Source: Bugulina stolonifera (lineage: Eukaryota > Bryozoa > Gymnolaemata > Cheilostomatida > Bugulidae). Taken from it: a stretch of 64,000 nucleotides of DNA. The stretch lies in NCBI GenBank assembly GCA_935421135.1, contig OW285187.1, positions 7,006,001 to 7,070,000 of the forward strand, given 5' to 3'. The notes below the pieces were generated by a model. That model did not search any database and was not told the DNA's origin. It saw only the letters and a program-made list of their open reading frames with translations. Positions within the stretch are counted from its first letter, which is position 1. Every line of letters begins with the position of its first letter. Positions 48,521 through 61,514 of the stretch are shown in pieces. The position numbers and the translations under genes are program-made.

Positions 48521-50010
48521 GTAAGGGATTGATAATAGTAACCAACAACTCACAATACTACTATTAGTTAGAGTAGACTTTCAGTCTACCTTCTACATCC
48601 TAGTAAACAGTAAATTGTCGCCGTAGTATTCCATTAAATTATATTATAGTAATTAATATCTAATGCTATCTTATCAGGTGCATGTACAGACAATATAGTG
48701 CTACACAACCCATTACATAAATTGAAAATAATATCACAGCATTCTAATCCTTAGTGCAACATGTTGTTATACTAATAACTGGCACCAGCAGCACTGTTAT
48801 AACATTCCGTGAACAAACTACACAAGCCATGTATTATACATACACTACACTTCCCACAGTGTTAGTAGCAGTATTGTAAGTTATTTTAGGCTACTTCACT
48901 AAATAGATCATAAACCTACATGTAATTGTTATAAATAATGATGAATTGAAGTAGGGGGTGAAAACTTTGAAGATTAGGTCTACAATTATTTCTGCATCAC
49001 CATTTCAAGTAATTTAGTCGGTCAGTGTGGTTGTTAGTGTACATTATTTGCACTTCTACACGTAGATATCAAAGAAATTCATGCTATGCACAGTGTTGGT
49101 TGTGTTCATAGTTTCATTTCCTTACAGTTTTCCAAGTATCTTAAATTACTAAGAGGAGACAACTTTTTATTCAGGGCTAAAACAGTTTCAGATTAAAAGT
49201 TATCCTACCATGCCTATATTGATTTATTAAGTGCAGATAACTCTCACTGTTGCATTCTTCACTGCGTCATTATATGTTGCAAATATCTACAATAGAAAAA
49301 TTTATTGTATGATGTATATTACACCAAGATGCACATGTGATAGTACTAATGAAGCTACAGTACCGGTCATTGTTAAAATTTTATTTTATTATCTTGATTA
49401 CCATAAAATTTGATCTTCGCATGAAGTAACTTTCATTATGTTGAGCCACCACATTTGTGCGCAAACAAAAAACATAATGCTTCCAATATGTATGTTACGA
49501 TTAAATTTTTGATTGAATTTGAAAACCGTGTTTACATGCATAATCCTACCATCTTAAAGAATAACTAAGCAGTAGGGGTGAATTTAAACCCAGCGGCAGC
49601 ATTGTTCAGAATTGAATGCTGTTTACCTTGTAACATATTATTCACACAGAAATGTTATTAATGTCAACAGTATTAGAAATATTAGGCTTTGAGTAATTCA
49701 TAACAAAGAAAATATTATAAGACTTTGAAGTACCTACAATAACTTCATTTGCTTATGAAAGTTCTATCTAAACTTATGGTTACCACCACTTGAAGAATGT
49801 AAGCAATTTGTGAGGGACATGACTCTATTTGCTGCGCTGTTGGTAGAAGAAGCACACTCGTTGAAATAATAGAGCAGACATAGAATAGCCTGTGTTACTG
49901 TGACTTTATATCCAAGAATACGTTACTAATTGTGAAATCGAGGCTGGAAATTTCTCAACTGCTGAAGCTACCTTGTGATTAGCCACTGATATGTGTTCTG
50001 ATTAGTTTAG
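48521..50010 (+). other. Interval between V7 and V8
   Basis: AT-rich, with no supported coding sequence or distinct repeat. Confidence 0.5.
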
Positions 50011-50348
50011 ATTTTATTGATTCAATTGGGTCAATATTTTAAGGAATATTATAATCTAATTGCCGACCTCTGCGGTGGATATAAATATACTCAACCATTT
50101 TATAAGCCAAGACATATCCCTAGTGACTGCAAGGAATACATCAGAATGCGGGTAGCTAAGAACTATTTACCTTCCGGCAACGCATTGGAAGAAGAGAGTG
50201 AGCAAACAGTGCCTTCGCTGACCGCGTCCACCCTGCTGGTCACATGTCCACTCATGGTACCAATCAGATTGAAACCTATCACTAACATCTACTCTAAACA
50301 GTACAACTGTTGGTCATCTTCTAAACCTCCTCGTTTGAAACAAAACAG
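50011..50348 (+). CDS. V8: coding exon ending in phase 2
   Basis: The frame is open from a possible acceptor TTAG|ATTTTATTG (50010) to donor AACAG|GTGATG in phase 2. It may start at ATG 50146 (A at -3, 67 codons) or be an internal exon entered in phase 0 at 50011. The upstream part is also protein-like (CGGYKYTQPFYKPRHIP), which favours a longer exon. No family is recognised. Joined to 52186 the junction codon is AGC. Confidence 0.5.
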
Positions 50349-52185
50349 GTGATGTGTGGATGTGTGAGAATTTGTGTGGGGATATATGGCATTAGTAGCA
50401 GTACTTAGTATTCGGAAGAGATCAGGGAATAAAATCACACCTTTCACTTATTCCAAGTCATTCTGTATGTTTGCTGTAGTTGGTTGTAGTCAAGGTGTAG
50501 CATTATATTGTTTGTCAGGAGTTTTTTCTGTATATATTCGGTCATTTTACATTACCATTGATGTTTGTTGTAACTATTATCAATATATATCGTACTATAG
50601 CACATGGTATTGTAATACGATGTATTGTATGGTAACACATGGTATTGTATGGTAACATATTTTATTGTAACATTAGTTATATTTGCTTCGAAAGATTAAT
50701 ACTACTGTAGATGTATATATATGTAGATGTAGATGTAGATGCAAAGTATGACTCAAGTATTAGAAGTTCACTTTTGTGGAGGATATACCAGCAGCCTTAG
50801 TACTCATTAGCTATTCACCTAGTAAACGTCCTGCTTCTTTTTCGAGGCTAAAATATTTTTGCTTGGTTTTTCCTATTTAACAGCCAGTTACACTGTGAAT
50901 GTTCGGTCAGATATCGTTCTACATGTATCTACATCCATTATATTGATTACTTACTAAGTCCTCAAGGTAGATCAGGTGTTGTATATATTTAGGAATGTAG
51001 CTGACCTGTAGTAATGAGGTGCAGTGGGAAGCAGCCATTGTTGCCTACCATTGTTGTTTGATGCGTTAATGACATAACAGTTAGTTAAACCCATTGTTAC
51101 ATTTTATATTGATTATCAGCAATGTTCTCATTCATGTTGCAGTTAGTTCAGTTACATGTCTTTGGATTAGTCTACATTTTGACAGTTATATACATTGTCA
51201 CAGAACCACTGCGCTACACAGTATTAGATGTAGTATCATCTCATGTCATCTAATTATATATCTTGTTAGAATTATTCTAATGGCTCTTCCTAACTCTATA
51301 ATACTTCGGTAAGCATTCTATTCTATAGATTATTATATCCATCTATTTCTATGTTCTAAGTTTTTATATTCGGCAAATTAAAAATGATGGCAGCCTACAT
51401 TTCATTTATCTAATAAATGACTTGCTGGTCTGAACTAGAATTATAATATCAGTACAACATTATATAATTATTACGGTATTTAATTGTATCAAATGTGTGT
51501 ACACTCTATAGTATAATAGTATATACATGTGATATAACATAACAAAAATATACCATACTAGGACTACATAACATCCAGGTGTGTACTAGTTATACAAGGC
51601 TGGTATGATATAGATCGGGGTCTACGGATAATAATAGCAGTGGCAGCGGCGGCAGCAGTGTTGATCAAGTAGAGTAGTGTTTGTTTATCATATTTTATTT
51701 ACTTGGTTTATGCTACCAAATTTCCTTTCATTAGAGATCACGGGTATAGAGTTACATTCGATTGATCTGATGTTGTCTGCATATGTATAACATACATGCT
51801 GTATTATATGTGTATTATAATGTAATACCATTTTAGTTTAGAAGAGCTTTTGTAATATTGATTTTATTAAGTATAATGGACATGGACATGGCCAACAATT
51901 ACAGTTTTGTATTGAAATGTCATATTATGTAGACATTATGTTTGAAGAAAGAATATGATCTGCCAGTTTACTGTTTTGTTATCTTATTCCATTTAATTGC
52001 TTACCGACAAAACTTCGGTGAACGCCTTGTGACAACCCGAAATAGTTTAAATTAATGTAAATAATTATATTGTGTTCAATTTAATTGACACGACATCATC
52101 TGAATAGCGCTGTATAATGGTTATATTTATTGAATCTCGCTCAAATTGAAATAATATATAAGTTTCATTGTATTATGTCTTTCAG
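50349..52185 (+). other. Interval between V8 and the constant region
   Basis: AT-rich. Hydrophobic open frames at 50374-50655 and 51094-51312 show composition of AT-rich chance frames. No gene is supported. Confidence 0.45.
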
Positions 52186-54529
52186 CTCATCGACAGCTCA
52201 CAATGGAGCGTTCTCAGGTGCAGCAGACATGATCAATTTTAACGGAGGAGACAACACTAGGAAATCCTCTTCCGAAACAAGAACATCTTCCAGTCCTGAT
52301 GACACTACTGTAAATACTCGAGATAGACATAGGCCCAACAGACCTAATAGTAGGGGTAAACGGCGTACACCTCATATAAATGGTGAGATATACAAAGTAT
52401 ATAAAATAACCCTTCCTGGTATTGAATGCGATTCTTTACCCTGAGGCTAATGTACTATAATACATAAATAAGAGGACATGTAAGCATGACCCCCTATAAT
52501 CACATTAGAAATAGCATGCTCTGACGCTAATAACTGTAATATTACTTGTAATTATAGCCTGCATGCAATAACACACCGTGACATCTTAGATACTGTACAC
52601 ATGCCAATGATTATAATGTAATCACCAAATCACGCAACACATATGTGTACGAGTCCCTAGGCTATACAGCTAGTGGTATACGAGTCCCTTAGGCTATACA
52701 GCTAGTGGTATACGAGTCCCTTAGGCTATACAGCTAGTGGTATACGAGTCCCTTAGGCTATACAGCTAGTGGTATACGAGTCCCTTAGGCTATACAACTG
52801 ACGGTCACAGATATTCTTACATTTGATTTTAGGGCTAATTCCTCTAGAAAGAGTGACAAGAGACATGGAGACTGAGTTACCGTCTGTGTTAGATGAGAAT
52901 ATTACGGGCACTAAATTGAGTCTTCCTACTCAACGTATAAAACCTCAGGCTAAGCCTAGCAGCCGGTCAGTAGCTCTTAAACCACTTGGCTGCAATGACC
53001 ACATAACCAATAAACTCAACAACGCTACGCACACGCAGAAGCAAATGAAGTCCTTATCCATATCAGGTAATTCATACAGGAAGTTTGAATACTGTGTCGT
53101 CATTTCCTGTCAATTTGCACTGTAATTATACATATATTTGAATTGTCCCTTTATGCACTATAAATAATGGCTATATTGAAAATTGGTTAGAAGTTTTATG
53201 TAGTTTAAGAGATGTCTAACGATTATGTCATATTCCAATAATATTCATTCTATCCTAAATAAACTATGTAAGAATGTACTATGTATATATTTATCCTCGT
53301 ATGTCGTCATTATAGTAGTATTATACGTATATATTTGTATACGAGTATGTAATGCTACTACATGTATATAACTGTATGTAATTGTATGTATGTACATGTA
53401 CATGTATATATATACATGTGCTGTCAGCAACTCTCAGTGATTTGAATGTGGAATTTAGCTACAGTTTTGCAACAGTTAATGTATGATGTCTTACAATACT
53501 CTAATATGTGTACTGTTAAATGCAAAGAATATAATAATGCATATACAGAGGGCTTGGCCGTCAACTTTAGCTATGTAGTCATACAGACTTGTTTAGCATT
53601 TCTAATATTATAGACCTACAAAGGACTCACACTAAAAATATGGAATTTTTGACATCAAGTGAGTTCAGTTGATACATTTGTAAGGCTATCTTCCTTTTTG
53701 TGTTCTCTAGGACTCACTAAGCCGGAATCTGCCACTAATGAAGATAACACTTCGGCTCCTAGTTGGTCCCACAATCCTCAGTCCTCGTCTATCATCAAAC
53801 CATCCACAGTATCTAGTCACAGTCAACAGAATTATAACAATAACTCGTCTGCTCCAACGGCCAGCTCAAACAACAACACCACCTCTAGTTATAACAACAA
53901 CACAGCAGCAGCGACAGCACTTTATAAAACTGACAGTAACAACACTTCTTCTGGTTTAGCAGTGACCGCTTCTAGTGTTGGTAGCAACAATAATCCAAGA
54001 CGCACTTATAAGCTAAATAATATTAGCCAATCAGGTTCCGGGAATACCAAATCTTTAGGAAATTCTAGAAGGAAGTCACCAGAGGGTACGTTGGCTTTGT
54101 TTATTCCATTTAACCTTTTCTGGTAAAGTTTCCCAGTTATTATAAGCACTACAGATACGATGAAGTTTTGTTTCTCACTTCTTGCTGTTCACATTAAATC
54201 TGCAGATTGGCTAGACTAGATAACTTAGACCGCATGCCAAGAGACGAGTATATTGGTATTTTTAGTATACTTGGTTAATTCAGTTTTTGAACTGAAATTT
54301 ACGGGGCTGTGTCTGGTATCTCTCAAACATATTGTTACTACTGCGAGTGTATTATGTAATAATTTACACTTTGGGTATTCCAGAAGACTCCCTGTATGCA
54401 GACCCTGCAGTCGGTGCTAGTCCATCTTTTCAATCAAGACTTTCCGAGTTGGCGTCACTCGAGGCCGAGACAGTACGCTATGAAAGATTACGGCGTCTCA
54501 AGAAAAAGAATAAAGAGAAAGATGATTAG
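52186..54529 (+). CDS. Constant four-exon 3' module of the cluster
   Basis: Exons 52186-52382, 52833-53066, 53711-54085 and 54384-54529 join with phases 2-1, 1-1, 1-1 and 1-stop, giving 317 residues after the incoming partial codon. The acceptor TTATGTCTTTCAG is good and there is no in-frame ATG close to its start, so an upstream exon is required. Exon C1 is Ser/Thr-rich and basic (RPNSRGKRRTP). C2 has SLPTQRIKPQAKPSSRSV. C3 is an Asn/Ser/Thr low-complexity stretch (SSNNNTTSSYNNNTAAA). C4 ends in a short charged helix (FQSRLSELASLEAETVRYE, then a lysine-rich tail) likely to form a coiled coil. I do not recognise the family. An ATTAAA hexamer about 45 nt after the stop may direct polyadenylation. 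Confidence 0.7.
52647..52800. repeat. 32-bp tandem repeat in the C1-C2 intron
   Basis: Almost five copies of a unit containing GAGTCCCTTAGGCTATACAG and CTAGTGGTATAC. It lies 32 bp before the C2 acceptor region, close enough to affect splicing if copy number varies. Confidence 0.95.
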
Positions 54530-55868
54530 CCAATTTAATTCCTGCTTCTTGTGCATATTATAAATAGCTAAAATTAAATTCAATTATATATTAAATTATA
54601 TTACATGTATAACTAAATTATTTCTGAGGCCAAAATAGGTGTCTAAGACTTTTATAATTCTACTATGTTATTACTATGCTATGATATATCTATTTTTGTT
54701 ATGCAAAATGTTATATTGATAATAGGTACTTTCGAACTTTTTTCTAGACCAATCAAGTTATATGTAGGCTTACTAATATTTTCCATGTTTCGGAATCGAA
54801 TTACCTTATAATCACTATAACAAACGCGTTACATGTATATGGTGCTTGTTTCGTTTTGTATTCTTCTCTCTACTCATTATTATCTACATCATTCATCAGG
54901 AGGAGACAAATACAAAATTTTCATTGCTTTAATAATGCATCTTGACAATATATAGTATAGTAGGCCTCCTATTCTATTCCCCTTGGGAAACTTATAGTAA
55001 ATTTTATCCTAGTATCAAATCTGTCATAATATGTTGCTCACAAATGAAGTGGACAGGGCTAGAAAATATTTTTGGAGACCGCAATGTTTCTCACCTCATT
55101 AAACCTTTAAATGACAGAGATAGATTTCATCTCAAGTACATGTAAAATATGAAGGAGGTGATAAACAATTTCTACATAGGGAGTTTGTTTCAGAAAAATC
55201 ATTTGCATCCTTTCAATTTGTTCAATTCCTACAATTTATTTCTCTAAAATTTTATTGTTATGTAATACTGTGATACTGATACAATACTCAACCTAGAACT
55301 AAGCTATTTCTATAAAACTCGGCTAGTCGGCTTCGGTTGCTTGTAGCATGATTGTCAGATTCTGGGTAGGTCGGTGATATCTCAAGGGTTATCCATCCTT
55401 GCCAACGAAGCCACTTGAATTTGGGAAGATTTGTCTCCTCGTTATTGGGAAATATTGACGAAAACTTTGTTTCTAGGCAACGTTACAATGATACTGCTCC
55501 TCTGTACACTGTTACAAAAGAATTAATTTCTGCTTTTTGAACACAAACTATTAAAATAGTTAAATGAAAAATTTAGCTAAACATTCAAGAACAGCATGTT
55601 AATTTTTTCTATGAGTTTCTGATAAATAAGCGGTTGTGGTAAAACAAAGACTGCTTCGAAATATTCGAAAGTTGTGTTTCTACACAGCTGTTTCCGTAAA
55701 CAAAGAAAGGATTCCCATCGAGTGGACTCCATGGGTTTTACCAATGGGTTTTACTCCTTGGTTTTACCATAGAGTTACATAGGTTTATGCATCAAGGAGT
55801 AAGACTCCCTAGTTGCAGCACATAGTGTAAGTCTAAGAGTTTTAAAACTTTGAGTCGTTACTCTATAT
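54530..55868. other. Noncoding interval after the constant module
   Basis: No gene supported. A frame at 54942-55145 lacks domain or splice support. Near 55725-55800 short GGTTTTAC repeats occur. Confidence 0.45.
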
Positions 55869-57082
55869 CAGGGGCGTAGGTTAGAAAAATTGAGTGGGGA
55901 GGCAGAAAGTCGGGTGGGAGGGGGGTGCGGGGAAAAATTTTAAATCTCACTCTCTGAAGTGCAAAAATTAGACATAGCAGCAAGTTAGTTCTAGCATCAC
56001 TACAACAAGTACTCATTACTACTTCTGCTTAATAAAGTTACTACTACTTGCAACAGGAGTGAGAGTGTTACAGTACTATTACTGGTTAGTAGAATTTTGT
56101 AATAACTACAATACTGCATGATTGTATATTTTACAAAGAGTCCATAGGCACAAGTGTATTTTTTAAATTAAAATTTTCAAATTTTAGTGGCTGATCAACA
56201 ACTGTGGTCATTATAAATTAATTATTTAAAATAAAATGTATGTAAAATAAATATTTTTGCAAGAAAAGTGTAGCAGCCTATTAAAGTTAAGATAATATTA
56301 ATAATGTAATTATATTAATTATATATAAATTTAAAATTAAAATATTTAATTATTATTGTATTAAATTATGTTATTTTTAAATTAGTATTTTTCCTTTACA
56401 ATACATATTTAGTTGTTAGCAGTGAATGTAGCAGTAAAGTAGTAGCTGTCAGTAGAGTGGCAATTGCTGAAATGAATGACTAAAATGAATGGAAACACTT
56501 TTAATTATATTATATTAAAAGAAAAAATCATAAATATTTTTAAAAGAAGCCAAGATAATATAATATATAATATTGGAATTACATTTCATGCATCTGCTCG
56601 TAGTCAGTGACAGGAAAGAAACCACCTCATTGTTAGCAGTGACTTACAAATTGATTCACCTGATTCAACTGTTCACTACTTTTACTTTCACATTTATTAT
56701 TTTTTCCTTGGTATAAAATAAATAACTATCCATAAAAATATTTATTCATTCATTCACAAGATCGCAAGTTTTTAACCTTGGCATAACCATAGAGTCTTTT
56801 AGCAGATTACATAGTTTTATGGGCCTCTTTGTGTGCCACTTGCAATGTAGTGATTATTCCAAGATTACTGGTTATTGTTACGCCGCAACACCATAGAGTT
56901 AAAAGTAGAGTGATAACGCCATAGAGTTAAAACTATAGAGATAACGCTTCGGTCGCAAACCGGAAATAAAGCAAATATTAAGGAAAACAGTGTCAAACTT
57001 TCAAAAGTAGTGTTTTTAGGCCACTTTATTTTGAAAACAGGGGCGGCAGTGCCTCCCTGCCGCCCCTTAAAATACGCCCCTG
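55869..57082. mobile_element. hAT-like nonautonomous element
   Basis: The ends are inverted: the left reads CAGGGGCGTAGGTTAG and the right, reverse complemented, reads CAGGGGCGTATTTTAAGG, so ten bases match exactly. Five bases TATAT flank both sides; an 8-bp duplication is not visible. The ends are GC-rich and the 1.2-kb interior very AT-rich, with no transposase frame. hAT assignment rests on the CAGGGGCGTA terminus, from memory of the superfamily. Confidence 0.6.
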
Positions 57083-58355
57083 TATATACTGAGCGCTTAG
57101 TCCACTGAACTATATTATATTAATTCATGGACTCAGCCAAGTCATTACCATTATGATTATTATGATTATCATAAATAATATAATAATAATTGTGGAATTT
57201 CCAACTCTTGCAGGATTGAAGATACCATCTCAATCATATAATAATCATAATGTCAGAATTTGAGAAATGAAGAGAAATTTTTGTCTGGTCGTTCTGTTGT
57301 TCTATGTGATAGACTATCACTATGCAATTCTCTAAACTACTGTTACGGCCGTTTTGTTTTTAGTTTTAATTGTAAGGTAGCCTCAGGACTCTTGAATCTC
57401 TTTCAGGTAACAATTTTATAAAAGTCACTCAAGTTTAAGTCCCTCTTATTAAACAGAAGATTCGTTAACTACTAACTTAAACTTTAGTTCCATACTCATT
57501 CACCTAGTTATTGGGTCTTCTTTGTTTACTGGCAGAACTTGTGAAATCTGATGCTGTGACTACTATCGATAATAAAGCTGCCTGGTATTAGCCTTTCTTA
57601 GTGTTACTTATCCAGAGAACCAAGAGGCATTATGCAAGGGCTGGCATAGTAAGTCAATACATCAAATTGTCCTGGTTTACACTAGTAGTAAACTAATTAG
57701 TTGCACTTGGGTTCTATGTCCGAGTATATTAAACATGCACATAAATTCTTGATCCGTAGACCTGGAAAGACGTGCAGATGTGAGAATAGATTGACATAAG
57801 TGATGTAATCTTTTGGAGACACTTTTAATAGCGTATATTTTTTGTAATAAGACGTGTTTCCTGACTGTTGATACAATATTTTAAGCATTAAAAATAGTTT
57901 TGGTTACTATAATTACAATAACTAACTACATATACCATGTTTTATTGTATAGCTCTGCTATTTCTAACATCTCACAGCAATGTAAATTGTTTGGTGTAGA
58001 TTGCACGAGCTGAAGGTACTCTAGGTATGACATTGTGTTTGTTTCTTATAATATGTTGTGTGCATTTATTCTAAACAAGTTGCGACTATACTATATAATT
58101 TATCTACTTATAATCTAAGCTGTCTGGTAAAGACTGCTACTGGATTTCACACTACAGCAATGCACCAATAGCACATTATTTCCTTCTTGTATTACTAATA
58201 AACCACCAAACTTATATCACTAAAGCTGCATTAGGCCTACTAATATACTACCTTGCTGTTCACAAGTGTAACACTTATTAACACATAGCAGTTTTGTTTG
58301 TTAGAATTTGTATTATTGATCCTTAGGTGTTACATTATTATTCATCATGTTTTAG
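57083..58355. other. Interval upstream of the dispanin gene
   Basis: AT-rich. I find no ATG-led exon with a phase-2 donor here that could serve as the first exon of the dispanin gene, though a short or noncoding leader could be missed. Confidence 0.4.
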
Positions 58356-59418
58356 TTCCATAGCTGATACCAAGTGGCCTAAGAAACATACGATGCAAGC
58401 TCTAAAAGACATTAAATCTTATATTTCGGTGAAGAACCCAGAGACTAGATCACCTGCAACTCGGCTACCACCTTTATTAACTGCACCTTCAGTAATCACA
58501 TCATCAAAGTCTGTTCTGGCTCCAATCCCATCAATATCTATTACCAATACAGCTAATGAAACGCCCCCACCTGCGGATTTAAGTTATAGCAGTTCTCAGG
58601 CCTCACTATGCACACAAACTACAAGAAATAATCAGGAAACCAGTTTCTCATCTACTACACAGTATAACAGTTCAGATCAGAAACCAGCTGCACTACATAA
58701 TAGTCAAGATAGGGGGTCAGCTGTATCACATACTAGTCAACATGTGGGCTCTGCCAATTTGTTTATGACATCTCATACCAGTTCGCAGCAGACACACAGT
58801 ACTAAGCCTACCAGAGCCAATGGAGATGATGGTGATGAAACTTTAAATAACCAACCAATGGTATGCATACTCATTTCACATGGTAATATTATTCTCTCAG
58901 ATTAGTTTTTGTGAGGAAGATCGTGTATGGGAAAGTTTAGAATTCGTTGGTACCTTGCTAATATAATATGTTTGGATGTGTTTCCCAGCCTTAGTACCAT
59001 CAGAGACCTCTAACTTAAAGGTTTACATGTTGTACTTTCCTATTCTGTATGCTACTGGCTATTATGCAAATTATGTTTCACACCATTTTTTCATCGTTGC
59101 TAATATAATGAATTGTTGAGAAAGTTTCATCAGTGTAATAATGCTACTTTTATTGTATTTTAGGGATTGGCTGACCGTGTAAAAGCAAATGGCGTTCGAA
59201 CATACCCAGTATTAGCGGTACTTTCTATATTTCTGTGCTGTCCATTGACTGGCCTCATTGCAGCATTATTATCACTGCGGGCTGAGAATAGCTTCTATCA
59301 ACAGCATTACATATTGGCACAGAAGGAAGCATTCGTGGCGAGGATTTGTCTTCTCTTATCCTATCTAACTGGGATAGTGGGATATATAGCTCTTGTAATA
59401 GTATTTAGTGTCATATGA
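58356..59418 (+). CDS. Dispanin/CD225-family membrane protein, two exons
   Basis: Exons 58356-58860 and 59164-59418 join in phase 0 (CCAATG|GTATGC to TTTTAG|GGATTG). The C-terminal exon is a typical CD225 domain: a first hydrophobic segment (TYPVLAVLSIFLCCPLTGLI) with the conserved Cys-Cys-Pro and Gly-Leu-Ile-Ala turn, a charged loop with Ala-Glu-Asn, and a second membrane helix from about FVARICLLL to the C-terminus. Dispanins sit in cell or endosomal membranes and affect fusion and trafficking; the group includes IFITM and PRRT-like proteins. The N-terminal exon is a long Ser/Thr/Pro-rich cytosolic region (TRSPATRLPPLL). The start may be ATG at 58393, or the exon may be entered by splicing at 58356 in phase 2, the same phase as the donors upstream. 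Subfamily cannot be assigned by eye. Confidence 0.8.
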
Positions 59419-61514
59419 CATGCACTTTTATCTCGCAGAGATTTTCTTTTTATGCAATTACTACATACATTGTTGTCAGAGTCCATGTTTTACTAATGCA
59501 TAGCTTGTTTATAAATGAAACAAGTCTACCATTTCGAAGTTGTCCTCTCCTATTAGTGGAAAGACAACTTCACAACTCCAAAGTCTGTGGCTTGCATAAT
59601 GCTGAATTTCTATTTACTAACCATGACAACCAACATTTACAGTAGATCACAAAGTTGTAATTTCTATGATTGTTCGGTCAGTTACAGCTAGAGGAAATTT
59701 AGCCCCTTTCCCCTTCCCGTTGTTAAAACCGAAGTACTTGTAGAGTTAGGCATCTAGAAATATGGTGCCCTCTTGATTTTAACTCTAGCCATTGATTTGG
59801 CAGTTAACTTCTATAATATCTTCTGGCATATCATTTTACCCCTTGACCTTTTCTTTTGTGCAATGATTATACGATATAATTTTATGGTGGTTAACTTTTT
59901 TATGATTTTTGGATCTGTTTTGATGAAGAATGTAAAGCCTGCTATGTACATGTACATTGTAATATAAATACTATTATATTTTATATAGTATTTATGAGTG
60001 TTTCTGCATAATGGTACATATTATAATTAACAGGTTAATGGAGTCAAGCTGGAGCTGCTTACATAAATGTATGAACTCGATGCAAGTACAAATCTATTAT
60101 TTATATTTACTTTTATTTAGATCAAGTGTTTTTTGCTACATAAAAAATAACTCTATGAGTGAGAAAATCGTGAACCCACTTTCTCTAGTGTAGTTTACCT
60201 GCATGTATTTAGTTTTGGTTAGACTTTCTCTAATATAACTAACAAAACATGCAAATATACACGTTCCACTGGATTATTGTGTTGGGTAATTAACTACAAG
60301 ACCGTATGTACATGTATAACAATTATAATTATAGTGTTAGTTTCTAACAATCAATACGATGGTACTACCTTGTATGCAGTTATGAAACAACACAGGATGA
60401 CTGTGCAAACTTGGTTTTGCTATAGCATTCCATCATAATAATTATATAATACATTATTTTCTTATCCCTACATGATGTATTTATGTATATACAAAGTAGT
60501 AACAATGTCATTAGTGCAAATAATAGTAAAAATAATAAAGGAATGGCTAGAATACTTTGATTATATTACTGATTGTTGTACATAATGTTGATAATTTTGT
60601 GATTCATCATAAAATAATATTAACATACCTTTCGGCTTTTACATCGGAGGTAAGTTTTTCTAGTTGGCTATTTACATGTTGTGTCATTAATGGATCTTTA
60701 TTCATGTCGTAAAATTCCATCAACTGTGTATTTCTCAGTTCTTTTTAAAAGTTTAATTTATCTACATGTACTATTAGCATCAGAAAAGCTGGCATTCCCA
60801 GCATTAGACTACACTACAAAGTATAATTTTTCACTTATTCATCAATGTTGAAAGCAATGTAACTAACAAGTTACATTTATATTGACCACCAATTATAAAG
60901 AACTTTTCACATAACATAAACCAGGAAATTTTTAAGCGTCACCAATCATTGATTTTGAAATATGATAACTTTGAGGAAATATTGATCTGTTGCAGAAGGA
61001 CTTAAACATAGTAATATGTTGGTCATTGTATTTTTGCCCTATACCCTATGCTATACTGGAAATAGAGTTGTATATGCTATGCACTGTATAGTAAAATTGG
61101 AAAGATATATTATATTATTTTGTTTCAGATTCCATCTTTAGAAAATATAGAAACAGAAAAGGCTATTCATTTTATTCAATATTCAATCTCATTGTATGTA
61201 ACATTATATTACTTGCATATATTATTATAATAAATTATCATTATGAGCGCATATATAGACAATGCTCATTATCAACACCAACGGCTTTGCATACTACTAT
61301 AATACTATTACTATCACTATTATAATTTTAATAATCTACCACAACACCAATATATTTCATGACAAAAAAAGCAAACGCATAATAAGAAGTTGTCCCCTCC
61401 CAATATTAGAAAAAGAGTTGTCTTTCCTTTGAATCTGTAAGCGGAAGCGCTGAATGTAGTTTGGGAGCAATAGATAACTTTACCCGCACCACTAACTGCT
61501 TAATTTTTGAAAGG
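59419..61514. other. Noncoding interval after the dispanin gene
   Basis: AT-rich; no gene supported. GTTGTCC-type motifs near 59539 and 61388 are discussed as an observation. Confidence 0.5.
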
